From Pseudomonas sp. (GTDB taxonomy: Bacteria; Pseudomonadota; Gammaproteobacteria; Pseudomonadales; Pseudomonadaceae): DNA of 6,816 bases. How positions within the stretch are numbered: position 1 is the stretch's first letter; every line of letters begins with the position of its first letter. Of the stretch, positions 1 to 5,392 are shown piece by piece. A model generated the notes under the pieces. The model was not told the origin of the DNA and did no database searches. It saw only the letters and a list, made by a program, of their open reading frames with translations. The DNA lies in contig JAPLSD010000487.1 in assembly GCA_026398835.1 (NCBI GenBank), forward strand, positions 1-6,816, given 5' to 3'. The translations under genes and the position numbers were made by a program.

Positions 1-660
1 CTTCACGCCGTACTGCTCGATGCCGATCGGTAGCAGGGTTTTCGGCGCGATTACGCGGATGTCCGGGCAGCCGAGGGTTTTCAGCGCGAGCATGTTCGAG
101 CGTGCAACCCGTGAGTGCAGGATGTCGCCGACGATGGCCACCGAGAGATTTTCGAAGCCACCCTTGTGCCGACGGATGGTCAGCATGTCGAGCATGCCCT
201 GGGTCGGGTGCGCGTGGCGGCCGTCGCCGCCGTTGATGATCGCCACTTGCGGGCAGACATGTTCGGCGATGAAGTGCGCGGCACCGGAGTCGCCGTGGCG
301 CACGACGAACATGTCGGCGGCCATGGCTTCAAGGTTGCGCAGGGTGTCGAGCAGGGTTTCGCCTTTGCTCGCCGAAGATGTGGACACGTTCAAGGTGATC
401 ACATCCGCCGACAACCGCTGGGCGGCCAGTTCGAAGGTGGTGCGGGTGCGGGTGGAGTTCTCGAAGAACACGTTGCACACGGTCTTGCCGCGCAGCAACG
501 GGACTTTCTTTACCGCCCGGGCGCCGACTTCAAGGAAGGAGTCAGCGGTGTCGAGGATTTCCGTCAGCAACTCGCGGCGCAGACCGTCGAGCGAGAGGAA
601 GTGGCGCAGCTGGCCCTGATCATTGAGCTGCAGCGGGCGCTTGGTATCTGGAGGCGTCAT
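1..660 (-). CDS. pyrB: Aspartate carbamoyltransferase catalytic chain (3' end cut by window)
   Basis: The enzyme condenses carbamoyl phosphate with aspartate to N-carbamoyl-aspartate, the committed step of cytoplasmic pyrimidine synthesis. The minus strand is open from the ATG at 660-658 to the window edge, giving exactly 220 codons of a family usually near 334 residues, so about a third is outside. Visible motifs are the carbamoyl-phosphate loop STRTRT at residues 69-74, the mobile 80s-type loop with SKGE at 98-101, and HPTQ at 151-154. The next segment, around 174-189, opens the aspartate-binding domain ([11 protein letters not shown]). The N-terminus, [14 protein letters not shown], matches the Pseudomonas form. 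The likely Shine-Dalgarno sequence is GAGAG, 11 nt upstream, which is a long spacing. It follows pyrR by 27 bp, so co-transcription is likely. In Pseudomonas an inactive dihydroorotase-like pyrC' normally follows and completes the holoenzyme; that lies outside this window. Confidence 0.97.
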   Translation of the reverse strand, partial: MTPPDTKRPLQLNDQGQLRHFLSLDGLRRELLTEILDTADSFLEVGARAVKKVPLLRGKTVCNVFFENSTRTRTTFELAAQRLSADVITLNVSTSSASKGETLLDTLRNLEAMAADMFVVRHGDSGAAHFIAEHVCPQVAIINGGDGRHAHPTQGMLDMLTIRRHKGGFENLSVAIVGDILHSRVARSNMLALKTLGCPDIRVIAPKTLLPIGIEQYGVK

Positions 661-687
661 CGCAATGGGGACTCTCAATAGGGCGAA

Positions 688-1191
688 TTAAAGGGCGAGG
701 TCTTGGAGTTCGAGCTGGAGCTCAGGGCCGGACAGTTTTACCCGCTCATTGGCGGCCAGCGACAGCGTGGCACCGAGCACATTCGGCCGGATCGGCAGTT
801 CGGCGGCATTCAGGTCCAGCAGGCAAACCAGCGTCACGCTGGCCGGGCGGCCGTAATCGAAGAGTTCGTTGAGTGCGGCGCGGATGGTCCGACCGCTCAT
901 CAGCACATCGTCGATCAACACCAGATGCTGACCTTCGATCTCGAATGGCAACTCTGAAGGGCGCACTTGTGGGTGCAGTCCACTTTGGCTGAAGTCGTCG
1001 CGGTAGAAAGAGACGTCCAGCGTGCCCAATGGCGAATCGCTGCCCAGGGCTTCCAGCAAGGCTTGGGCAACCCAGATGCCACCGGTGCGGATGCCGATGT
1101 AGCGCGGTTCGCTGATGGCGCGATGGGCCAGATGGGCCTTGAGATCGACGGCCATCTGGCTGATCAGTTCGACGGGATTGGGCAGGCTCAT
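688..1191 (-). CDS. pyrR: Bifunctional-type pyrimidine operon regulator / uracil phosphoribosyltransferase homologue
   Basis: PyrR proteins are type I phosphoribosyltransferase-fold proteins that sense uridine nucleotides and control pyr genes; some also make UMP from uracil and PRPP. This reading frame codes for 167 residues, close to the roughly 170 of Pseudomonas PyrR. The PRPP-binding signature is [13 protein letters not shown] at residues 90-102, and the GIRTGG loop is at 33-38. The ATG at 1191 was chosen because MSLPNP is the family N-terminus and AAGGAG lies 5 nt upstream (1197-1202); a 200-residue reading from 1290 has no such support. A 120-bp leader separates it from ruvX and contains an 8-bp inverted repeat just before the Shine-Dalgarno sequence. 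pyrB follows after 27 bp. Whether this protein acts on RNA or DNA, or has transferase activity, cannot be read from the sequence. Confidence 0.95.
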   Translation of the reverse strand: MSLPNPVELISQMAVDLKAHLAHRAISEPRYIGIRTGGIWVAQALLEALGSDSPLGTLDVSFYRDDFSQSGLHPQVRPSELPFEIEGQHLVLIDDVLMSGRTIRAALNELFDYGRPASVTLVCLLDLNAAELPIRPNVLGATLSLAANERVKLSGPELQLELQDLAL

Positions 1192-1208
1192 GGTTGCTCC
1201 TTCATGGG

Positions 1209-1240
1209 CCCGAGCCGGGTTCTGCACAGTGAGGCTCGGG
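1209..1240 (-). promoter_or_regulatory. Perfect 8-bp inverted repeat in the pyrR leader
   Basis: On the pyrR-sense strand CCCGAGCC (1240-1233) is followed after 16 nt by GGCTCGGG (1216-1209). The hairpin ends 6 nt before the AAGGAG ribosome-binding site and 17 nt before the ATG. No run of U follows it, so it is not a standard intrinsic terminator. Its place suggests a leader RNA structure that could affect pyrR translation or transcription; that role is inference. I could not fit the Bacillus PyrR anti-antiterminator loop consensus to it. Confidence 0.4.
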
Positions 1241-1311
1241 TTGTAACTGCTGGGTTTGCGGCCAGTAGACGCGTCACTGATGACAGCCACACGTCTTCAG
1301 GATTCGGTTTT

Positions 1312-1749
1312 TCAGGATTCGAACAGCGCCGCGTTCTCGTCGAGCCAGCCTTGCAGCAGCAAGGCTGCGGCAATGGCGTCGACCGGATTGTCACGGTAGC
1401 TGCCCTTCTGGCCGCCGCGGGCCAGGCGTTCGCCCTTGGCCTCGAAGGTGGTCAGGCGTTCATCGTGGGTATAAAAGGGCAGGTTGTAGCGGCCATTCAA
1501 GCGCCGGGCAAACTTCTCGGCGCGTGCGCACATGTCGCTGGGCGTGCCGTCCATGTTCAGCGGCAGGCCAACCACCACGGCGTCGGGCTTCCACTCTTTG
1601 ATCAACGCTTCGACCTGATTCCAGTCGGGAATGCCGTTCTGTGCTTTCAGGGTGCAAAGCTCGCGGGCCTGGCCGGTAATCACCTGGCCGACGGCGACGC
1701 CGATTTGTTTGGTGCCGAAGTCAAAACCCAGTAGTAAGCGTAAAGCCAT
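1312..1749 (-). CDS. ruvX: Pre-16S rRNA processing nuclease / Holliday-junction-resolvase-like YqgF
   Basis: This is a 145-residue RNase H-like fold protein, the normal length for RuvX/YqgF, an essential family in E. coli linked to maturation of the 5' end of 16S rRNA and formerly proposed as a Holliday junction resolvase. Catalytic acidic residues fit D10 in the GFDFGTK segment (8-14), E97 in HDERLTT (95-101) and D124 in NPVDAIAAALLLQGW (121-135). VVVGLPLNMDGT at 58-69 is the second strongly conserved block. The ATG at 1749-1747 overlaps the algH stop as TGATG, so translation is probably coupled to algH. The stop at 1312 leaves 120 bp before pyrR. No truncation or odd residue is seen. Confidence 0.96.
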   Translation of the reverse strand: MALRLLLGFDFGTKQIGVAVGQVITGQARELCTLKAQNGIPDWNQVEALIKEWKPDAVVVGLPLNMDGTPSDMCARAEKFARRLNGRYNLPFYTHDERLTTFEAKGERLARGGQKGSYRDNPVDAIAAALLLQGWLDENAALFES

Positions 1750-2318
1750 CAGGCGTGCCCCGCCTGGCTGGTCAGCAGGCTCAGGTTGATGCCCAGGCGT
1801 TTGGCGGCGGCCTCAAGGCGCAGCTCGCTGCTGGTGTTGAACAGAATGTCGGCATCGAACGGGCAGGTCAGCCAGGCATTATCGGCCAGTTCGGCTTCCA
1901 GTTGCCCGGCTTCCCAGCCGGCGTAGCCGAGGGCAATCAGGCTTCTAGGCGGGCCAACACCGTCAGCAATGGCGAACAGCACATCCTGGGAAGTCGACAG
2001 CGCCAGGCCGTCGAGTTCGACCGTTGCCTGATAGCTCGAACCAGTGGGGTGCAAGACAAAACCACGGTCGGTCTGTACCGGACCACCGGTAAAGATCGGC
2101 ACATGCTGGCAGAGCGGTGGCGGCTCGATATCGGGGCGCAATTGTTCGAGGATGTCCGCCAGGTTCAGGTCCTGTGGACGATTGACCACCAACCCCATGG
2201 CACCATTGGCAGTGTGCTCGACGATGTAGGTCAAGGTATGCGCAAAGTTCGGGTCGGCCATATGTGGCATGGCGATCAGGAAGTGATGCTTGAGGTAGCT
2301 GGGGCTGACGTTCTTCAT
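1749..2318 (-). CDS. algH: UPF0301 (DUF179) protein AlgH/YqgE
   Basis: The 189-residue product matches the length of P. aeruginosa AlgH. The family is widespread and cytoplasmic; it was named for a proposed role in alginate regulation, but the biochemical role is not settled. Conserved blocks are LIAMPHMADPNF at residues 14-25, GAMGLVVNRP at 39-48, GGPV at 78-81, TSQDVLFAIA at 109-118 and GYAGWEAGQLEAELADNAWL at 131-150, ending in SQAGHA. The ATG at 2318 fits the family N-terminus (MK...SPSYLKHHFLIAMP); an in-frame TTG at 2354 would add 12 residues without family support. No Shine-Dalgarno sequence precedes the ATG, and a promoter-like pair ends 7 nt before it. Its stop overlaps the ruvX start. 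The algH-ruvX pairing is common in proteobacteria. Confidence 0.95.
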   Translation of the reverse strand: MKNVSPSYLKHHFLIAMPHMADPNFAHTLTYIVEHTANGAMGLVVNRPQDLNLADILEQLRPDIEPPPLCQHVPIFTGGPVQTDRGFVLHPTGSSYQATVELDGLALSTSQDVLFAIADGVGPPRSLIALGYAGWEAGQLEAELADNAWLTCPFDADILFNTSSELRLEAAAKRLGINLSLLTSQAGHA

Positions 2319-2325
2319 ATGCGCT

Positions 2326-2354
2326 AGTGTGGCGTTGGCGGGGCGAGCTGACAA
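2326..2354 (-). promoter_or_regulatory. Candidate sigma-70 promoter for algH
   Basis: The minus strand has TTGTCA (2354-2349, one mismatch to TTGACA), a 17-nt spacer and CACACT (2331-2326), which keeps A2, A4 and T6 of the -10 consensus. The start point would fall within a few bases of the algH ATG at 2318. The call rests on spacing and two hexamers only, in GC-rich sequence where chance matches happen. Confidence 0.3.
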
Positions 2355-2419
2355 GCTGGTGATGCACAGGAAATGGCGATCGGATTCACCTCGGGCCGCG
2401 GCGGGCAGACTGCTTCTGA

Positions 2420-2647
2420 TTAATTACTCGACAACTTGTCCCCGCGGGCGAACTTCCAGGTGCGGATGATTTCCAGTCGATCGATATCCGACAGGTCGCC
2501 GGTGAACGGTGCAAAAGGCGCGGCCAGGCGGACGATCCGTTGCGCCGCCTGATCCAGCAGCGGCTGCCCCGACGACTCAAGCACCAACACCTCATACAGC
2601 GAGCCGTCGTGGTTGATCGAGACCATTAGTCGCAAATTGCCATAGAT
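2420..2647 (-). other. Severed C-terminal-domain remnant of tonB3
   Basis: This stretch of 75 sense codons lies downstream of the amber codon and in the same frame as the tonB3 5' part. It keeps the typical TonB end: a G-N-L-R-L-M-V strand, the DGSLYEVLVLESSGQPLLDQAA block, and a final TWKFARGDKLSSN. No ribosome-binding site with a good start codon is seen at its head (TTG at 2635 or ATG at 2626 would be the earliest starts), and it lacks the membrane anchor, so separate expression of a working protein is unlikely. Its preservation implies that the break upstream is recent or artefactual. Confidence 0.75.
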
Positions 2648-3298
2648 CTAATTCAGGTTCCCGATGCGCTCGACCTTCTTGCGCCATTCGTCCTTATACC
2701 AGGCGCCCTTGTCGCGCATGGTCGAGGCGGCGCTCAGGCGATGGATGCGCGGGCGCTTGGCATACAACTGCTGTTCATTGGCCAGTTCGGCTTCCAGGCT
2801 GGAGATCTCGCTGGAGAGTTGCGAGCTGTCGAACGTCGGTGCGACGACGGCCTTGGGCTTGGGTTCGGTCTTGACCTCTTCGCGCTTGGTGACGGTTTTC
2901 TTCGGCTTCGGCGCGATGGTGGCGACGGCCGCTTTCGGTGCGGCCTCCGTGACCTCGGGTTGCACCGTGGGCGGCGGCGTGACCTTTTTCACCTCGTTGT
3001 CCTGGAACGGCGCAACTTCGGTGGTTTTCGGGATCGCCTTTTTGTCCAGGGTGCCGCTGCCTTGCTGGTTGTCCTGGGCGAGGAAGTCGGCCTTTTTTGG
3101 CTTGGTTTCGCTTTTGAAGGTGGCGAGGGTGATTTCCAGGGTTCTGCTGATCTGCTGGGGTTTGACGAAGGTAAAACCCACGCCCAGTATCAGCGCCAGG
3201 TGAATCAGCGCCGCGAGAAACAGGGTAAATCCGAGACGATCGGCCGGGCGCACGCCGCTGCGGGAGAGTTCGGGGGGTAGATCGGCGGGGAGTGTCAT
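2420..3298 (-). pseudogene. tonB3: tonB3-type energy transducer, interrupted by an in-frame amber codon
   Basis: TonB proteins carry proton-motive energy from ExbBD in the inner membrane to outer-membrane transporters. The 5' part (216 codons) has one membrane segment at about residues 22-44, a Lys/Pro-rich periplasmic spacer at about 64-154, a likely coiled-coil stretch at about 160-180, and the start of the C-terminal domain (GAWYKDEWRKKVERIGNLN, 198-216). Codon 217 is TAG (2650-2648). The same frame continues as IYGNLRLMVSINHDGSLYE and runs 75 residues to TAA at 2422-2420, so reading through would give 292 codons. From the family I expect roughly YPDEARRQQ between NLN and IYG; here one stop codon stands there, a net loss of about 24 nt including the YP motif. 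The gene sits between gshB and algH as in P. aeruginosa PA0406. The ATG at 3298 lacks a Shine-Dalgarno sequence. An assembly error is possible. Confidence 0.85.
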
Positions 3299-3306
3299 GT
3301 CAACAA

Positions 3307-3356
3307 AACCAACATCGCGCGTTTCACAGGCGGCGCATGATAACGCAATGTTGGTT
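3307..3356 (-). terminator. 13-bp inverted repeat between gshB and tonB3, possible gshB terminator
   Basis: On the minus strand AACCAACATTGCG (3356-3344) and CGCGATGTTGGTT (3319-3307) pair over 13 positions with one G-U wobble around a 24-nt loop. TTGTTG follows, so the 3' side reads GGTTTTGTTG. It lies 20-69 nt past the gshB stop and ends 8 nt before the tonB3 ATG. It could be an intrinsic terminator, although the U tract is short and interrupted, or a leader hairpin or operator for tonB3. Confidence 0.4.
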
Positions 3357-3375
3357 CTTGCTTGTTTGTTCTACG

Positions 3376-4329
3376 TCACTTGGCCTTGAGCTTCAGATCG
3401 ATGGCGTCCATCAGCATTGCGCCGATGTTGGTGCCATAGGCGTTATCGATCTCGCGAATGCAGGTCGGGCTGGTGACGTTGATTTCCGTCAGGTGCTCGC
3501 CAATCACGTCGAGGCCGACGAACAGCAAACCCTTTTCACGCAAGGTCGGGCCGACCTGAGCGGCGATCCAGCGATCCTTCTCGGTCAGCGGTCGCGCTTC
3601 GCCACGGCCACCTGCGGCGAGGTTGCCACGGGTTTCGCCGGCTGCCGGAATTCGTGCCAGGCAGTAGGGAACCGGTTCGCCATCAATCATCAGGATGCGT
3701 TTGTCGCCATCCTTGATCGCCGGCAGGTAGCCTTGGGCCATGATTTGTTGCTTGCCGTGCAGGGTCAGGGTTTCCAGAATCACCGAGAGGTTCGGATGGC
3801 CGGCGGTGTGACGGAAGATCGAGGCGCCGCCCATGCCGTCCAGCGGCTTGAGAATCACGTCACCGTGGTGGTCAGCGAACTCACGCAGGATATCCGGGCG
3901 ACGGCTGACCACGGTCGGCGGCGTGCACTGCGGGAACAGCGTGGCGAACAGCTTTTCGTTGCAGTCGCGCAGACTCTGCGGCTTGTTCACCACCAGCACG
4001 CCAGCGCGCTCGGCCTGTTCCAGCAGGTAAGTGGAGTAGACGAATTCCATATCGAACGGCGGATCCTTGCGCATCAGGATCACGTCCAGTTCGCTCAGGG
4101 CACTGTCGGTTTCGGCTTCCAGTTCGAACCATTTTTCCGGGTTGGCGAAGACTTTCAGCGGACGCATCCGCGCCCGCGCTTCACCGGCAGCCTGGTACAG
4201 ATCGCGCTGCTCCATATAGAACAGCGTCCAGCCGCGCTCCTGGGCGGCAAGCAGCATGGCCAGCGAGCTATCCTTTTTATAGGAGATGCTGGCAATGGGG
4301 TCCATGACAATCCCGACGCGAACGCTCAT
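3376..4329 (-). CDS. gshB: Glutathione synthetase
   Basis: GshB joins gamma-glutamylcysteine and glycine with ATP to form glutathione in the cytoplasm, the second step of the pathway. The product has 317 residues, the usual length. The N-terminal substrate domain opens MSVRVGIVMDPIASISYKKD and includes LMRKDPPFD at about 85-93. The ATP-grasp part shows ILKPLDGMGG at 159-168, the glycine-rich loop NLAAGGRG at 236-243, and the metal/ATP segment LTEINVTSPTCIREID at 280-295. The ATG at 4329 was chosen because it begins the family N-terminus and has GAGGAT 7 nt upstream (4342-4337); a TTG two codons earlier opens the frame but is unsupported. It is divergent from pilG across 236 bp and is the first gene of the minus-strand block. 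Confidence 0.97.
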   Translation of the reverse strand: MSVRVGIVMDPIASISYKKDSSLAMLLAAQERGWTLFYMEQRDLYQAAGEARARMRPLKVFANPEKWFELEAETDSALSELDVILMRKDPPFDMEFVYSTYLLEQAERAGVLVVNKPQSLRDCNEKLFATLFPQCTPPTVVSRRPDILREFADHHGDVILKPLDGMGGASIFRHTAGHPNLSVILETLTLHGKQQIMAQGYLPAIKDGDKRILMIDGEPVPYCLARIPAAGETRGNLAAGGRGEARPLTEKDRWIAAQVGPTLREKGLLFVGLDVIGEHLTEINVTSPTCIREIDNAYGTNIGAMLMDAIDLKLKAK

Positions 4330-4371
4330 GGGCAATATCCTCGATTCGGCAAGGCCGATATGACGTGAAAA

Positions 4372-4393
4372 AGTGGCGTCAGAGTGGCGTCCG
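4372..4393. repeat. Tandem 9-bp direct repeat in the gshB-pilG divergent region
   Basis: AGTGGCGTC occurs at 4372-4380 and again at 4383-4391, a period of 11 bp, with 10 of 11 bases matching if the following two bases are counted. A spacing of one helical turn is typical of paired protein contacts on one DNA face, but no known site is recognised. The unit also appears as the right arm of TGACG (4361-4365) / CGTCA (4377-4381). Confidence 0.4.
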
Positions 4394-4409
4394 GCTTGTT
4401 CCCGGTCAA
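4381..4409 (-). promoter_or_regulatory. Weak candidate promoter for gshB
   Basis: The minus strand shows TTGACC (4409-4404, five of six to the -35 consensus), a 17-nt spacer and CACTCT (4386-4381), which keeps only A2 and T6 of the -10 consensus. It would give a leader of about 45 nt before the gshB ATG. A tandem 9-bp repeat overlaps the -10 region. Support is limited to these hexamers and the position. Confidence 0.22.
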
Positions 4410-4485
4410 GGAAAAACCACCTTGCCGGTTGGCCGATAGATTGAACCTTGCGACTGTGCTAAAAAGGCTTCCATGCCGTGCCGAG

Positions 4486-4502
4486 CCCTTGAACATCAAG
4501 GG
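4486..4502. promoter_or_regulatory. 17-bp palindrome in the presumed pilG leader
   Basis: CCCTTGA (4486-4492), a 3-nt centre ACA, and TCAAGGG (4496-4502) form a perfect 7-bp inverted repeat 63 bp before the pilG ATG. TTTC follows on the plus strand. As RNA it would be a tight hairpin with a 3-nt loop and a poor U tract; as DNA it could be a dimeric regulator site. No known regulator consensus is claimed. I found no convincing -35/-10 pair for pilG in 4330-4565. Confidence 0.35.
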
Positions 4503-4565
4503 TTTCAAGTGCTGGTAACCCGTACACGGACAAAATCGATTCGCTGTGGCGATGGTAGAGCAGAT

Positions 4566-4973
4566 ATGGAACAGCATTCCAGCGCCTTGAAGGTCATGGT
4601 GATCGACGATTCGAAGACGATTCGTCGTACCGCCGAAACGCTGTTGAGGAACGTGGGTTGTGAAGTGATCACGGCGGTCGATGGTTTCGATGCTCTGGCC
4701 AAGATTGCCGACAATCATCCCGGGATCATCTTCGTCGACATCATGATGCCGCGTCTGGATGGCTATCAGACCTGCGCCCTGATCAAGAACAACAGCGCGT
4801 TCAAGTCCACACCAGTGATTATGCTGTCCTCCAAGGATGGTCTGTTCGACAAGGCCAAGGGTCGGATCGTCGGCTCTGACCAGTTTTTGACCAAACCCTT
4901 TAGCAAGGAAGAACTGCTGAACGCGATCAAGGCCCATGTGCCGGGGTTCGCCGCAGTAGAACAAGCACATTGA
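4566..4973 (+). CDS. pilG: Twitching motility response regulator PilG (CheY-like)
   Basis: PilG is a single-domain receiver of the Pil-Chp system that controls type IV pilus extension and links to cAMP signalling in P. aeruginosa. The 135 residues are one receiver domain: acidic pair D14-D15, phospho-acceptor D58 in FVDIMMPRLDGYQ (56-68), S88 of MLSSKDG, and K110 in LTKPFSKEELL. There is no output domain. The ATG at 4566 begins MEQ, the family N-terminus; an upstream in-frame ATG at 4473 would add 31 unrelated residues. The Shine-Dalgarno candidate is weak (AGAG at 4557-4560). It is first of the plus-strand operon, with pilH 43 bp downstream. Confidence 0.96.
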   Translation: MEQHSSALKVMVIDDSKTIRRTAETLLRNVGCEVITAVDGFDALAKIADNHPGIIFVDIMMPRLDGYQTCALIKNNSAFKSTPVIMLSSKDGLFDKAKGRIVGSDQFLTKPFSKEELLNAIKAHVPGFAAVEQAH

Positions 4974-5016
4974 CGTCCGGCCAGCGGGCCGCACGCCTAT
5001 ACCAATGGGGAAGACC

Positions 5017-5382
5017 ATGGCACGTATTCTGATCGTCGATGACTCGCCGACCGAAATGTACAAACTGACCGGCATGCTGGAAAAGCACGGTCATGAAGTG
5101 TTGAAGGCTGAAAACGGTGCCGACGGCGTGGCATTGGCCCGTCAGGAAAAACCCGACGCGGTCCTGATGGACATCGTCATGCCTGGCCTCAACGGTTTTC
5201 AGGCGACTCGCCAGCTGACCAAAGACCCGGAAACCGGGCACATTCCGGTGATTATCATCACCACCAAAGATCAGGAAACCGACAAAGTCTGGGGCACCCG
5301 CCAGGGCGCCAAGGATTACCTGACCAAACCTGTGGATGAAGAAACCCTGATCAAGACCTTGAACGCAGTCCTTGCCGGCTGA
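5017..5382 (+). CDS. pilH: Twitching motility response regulator PilH (CheY-like)
   Basis: PilH is the second single-domain receiver of the Pil-Chp pathway, which in P. aeruginosa opposes PilG or acts as a phosphate sink in pilus control. The product has 121 residues: D8-D9, phospho-acceptor D52 in LMDIVMPGLNGFQATRQL (50-67), T82-T83 of IITTKDQ, and K104 in YLTKPVDEETL. The ATG at 5017 gives the family start MARILIVDDSPTEMYKL and has GGGGAAG (5007-5013) 3 nt upstream. An in-frame ATG at 5005 adds only MGKT, and the Shine-Dalgarno sequence lies inside that extension, which argues for 5017. pilI starts 10 nt after the stop. Confidence 0.96.
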   Translation: MARILIVDDSPTEMYKLTGMLEKHGHEVLKAENGADGVALARQEKPDAVLMDIVMPGLNGFQATRQLTKDPETGHIPVIIITTKDQETDKVWGTRQGAKDYLTKPVDEETLIKTLNAVLAG

Positions 5383-5392
5383 CGGCGGTCGT

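Noticed and set aside
115..681. Plus-strand open frames over pyrB
   Set aside because: They are complements of a continuous pyrB frame with intact catalytic motifs, so they are shadows.
967..1734. Plus-strand open frame of 255 codons over pyrR and ruvX
   Set aside because: It crosses two well-supported opposite-strand genes and the gap between them. It opens on the complement of coding sequence and has no domain I recognise.
2319..2419. Search for an intrinsic terminator between tonB3 and algH
   Set aside because: A GCCGCGGC palindrome is present but no stem with a following U tract was found; only the algH promoter candidate was kept.
2644..2649. AGATCT site at the tonB3 break as a sign of an engineered junction
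   Set aside because: A natural CAG ATC TAT (Gln-Ile-Tyr) codon run would give the same hexamer, so it does not by itself indicate manipulation.
3292..4368. Plus-strand open frame of 358 codons, longer than gshB itself
   Set aside because: It lies antisense over gshB, whose protein matches a known family over its full length. The frame's composition is that of a high-GC shadow frame, and it shows no recognisable domain.
4978..4991. Small CGGCC/GGCCG hairpin between pilG and pilH
   Set aside because: It has only 5 bp of all-GC stem with no U tract; this is likely by chance in GC-rich DNA and not a terminator.
4970..5003. Possible promoter TTGACG ... TATACC before pilH
   Set aside because: The spacer is 22 nt, too long for a sigma-70 promoter, and pilH sits within an operon.
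4326..5075. Minus-strand open frame of 249 codons across pilG and the divergent gap
   Set aside because: It is antisense to pilG and pilH, which are clear receiver-domain genes. No recognisable motif or ribosome-binding site supports it.
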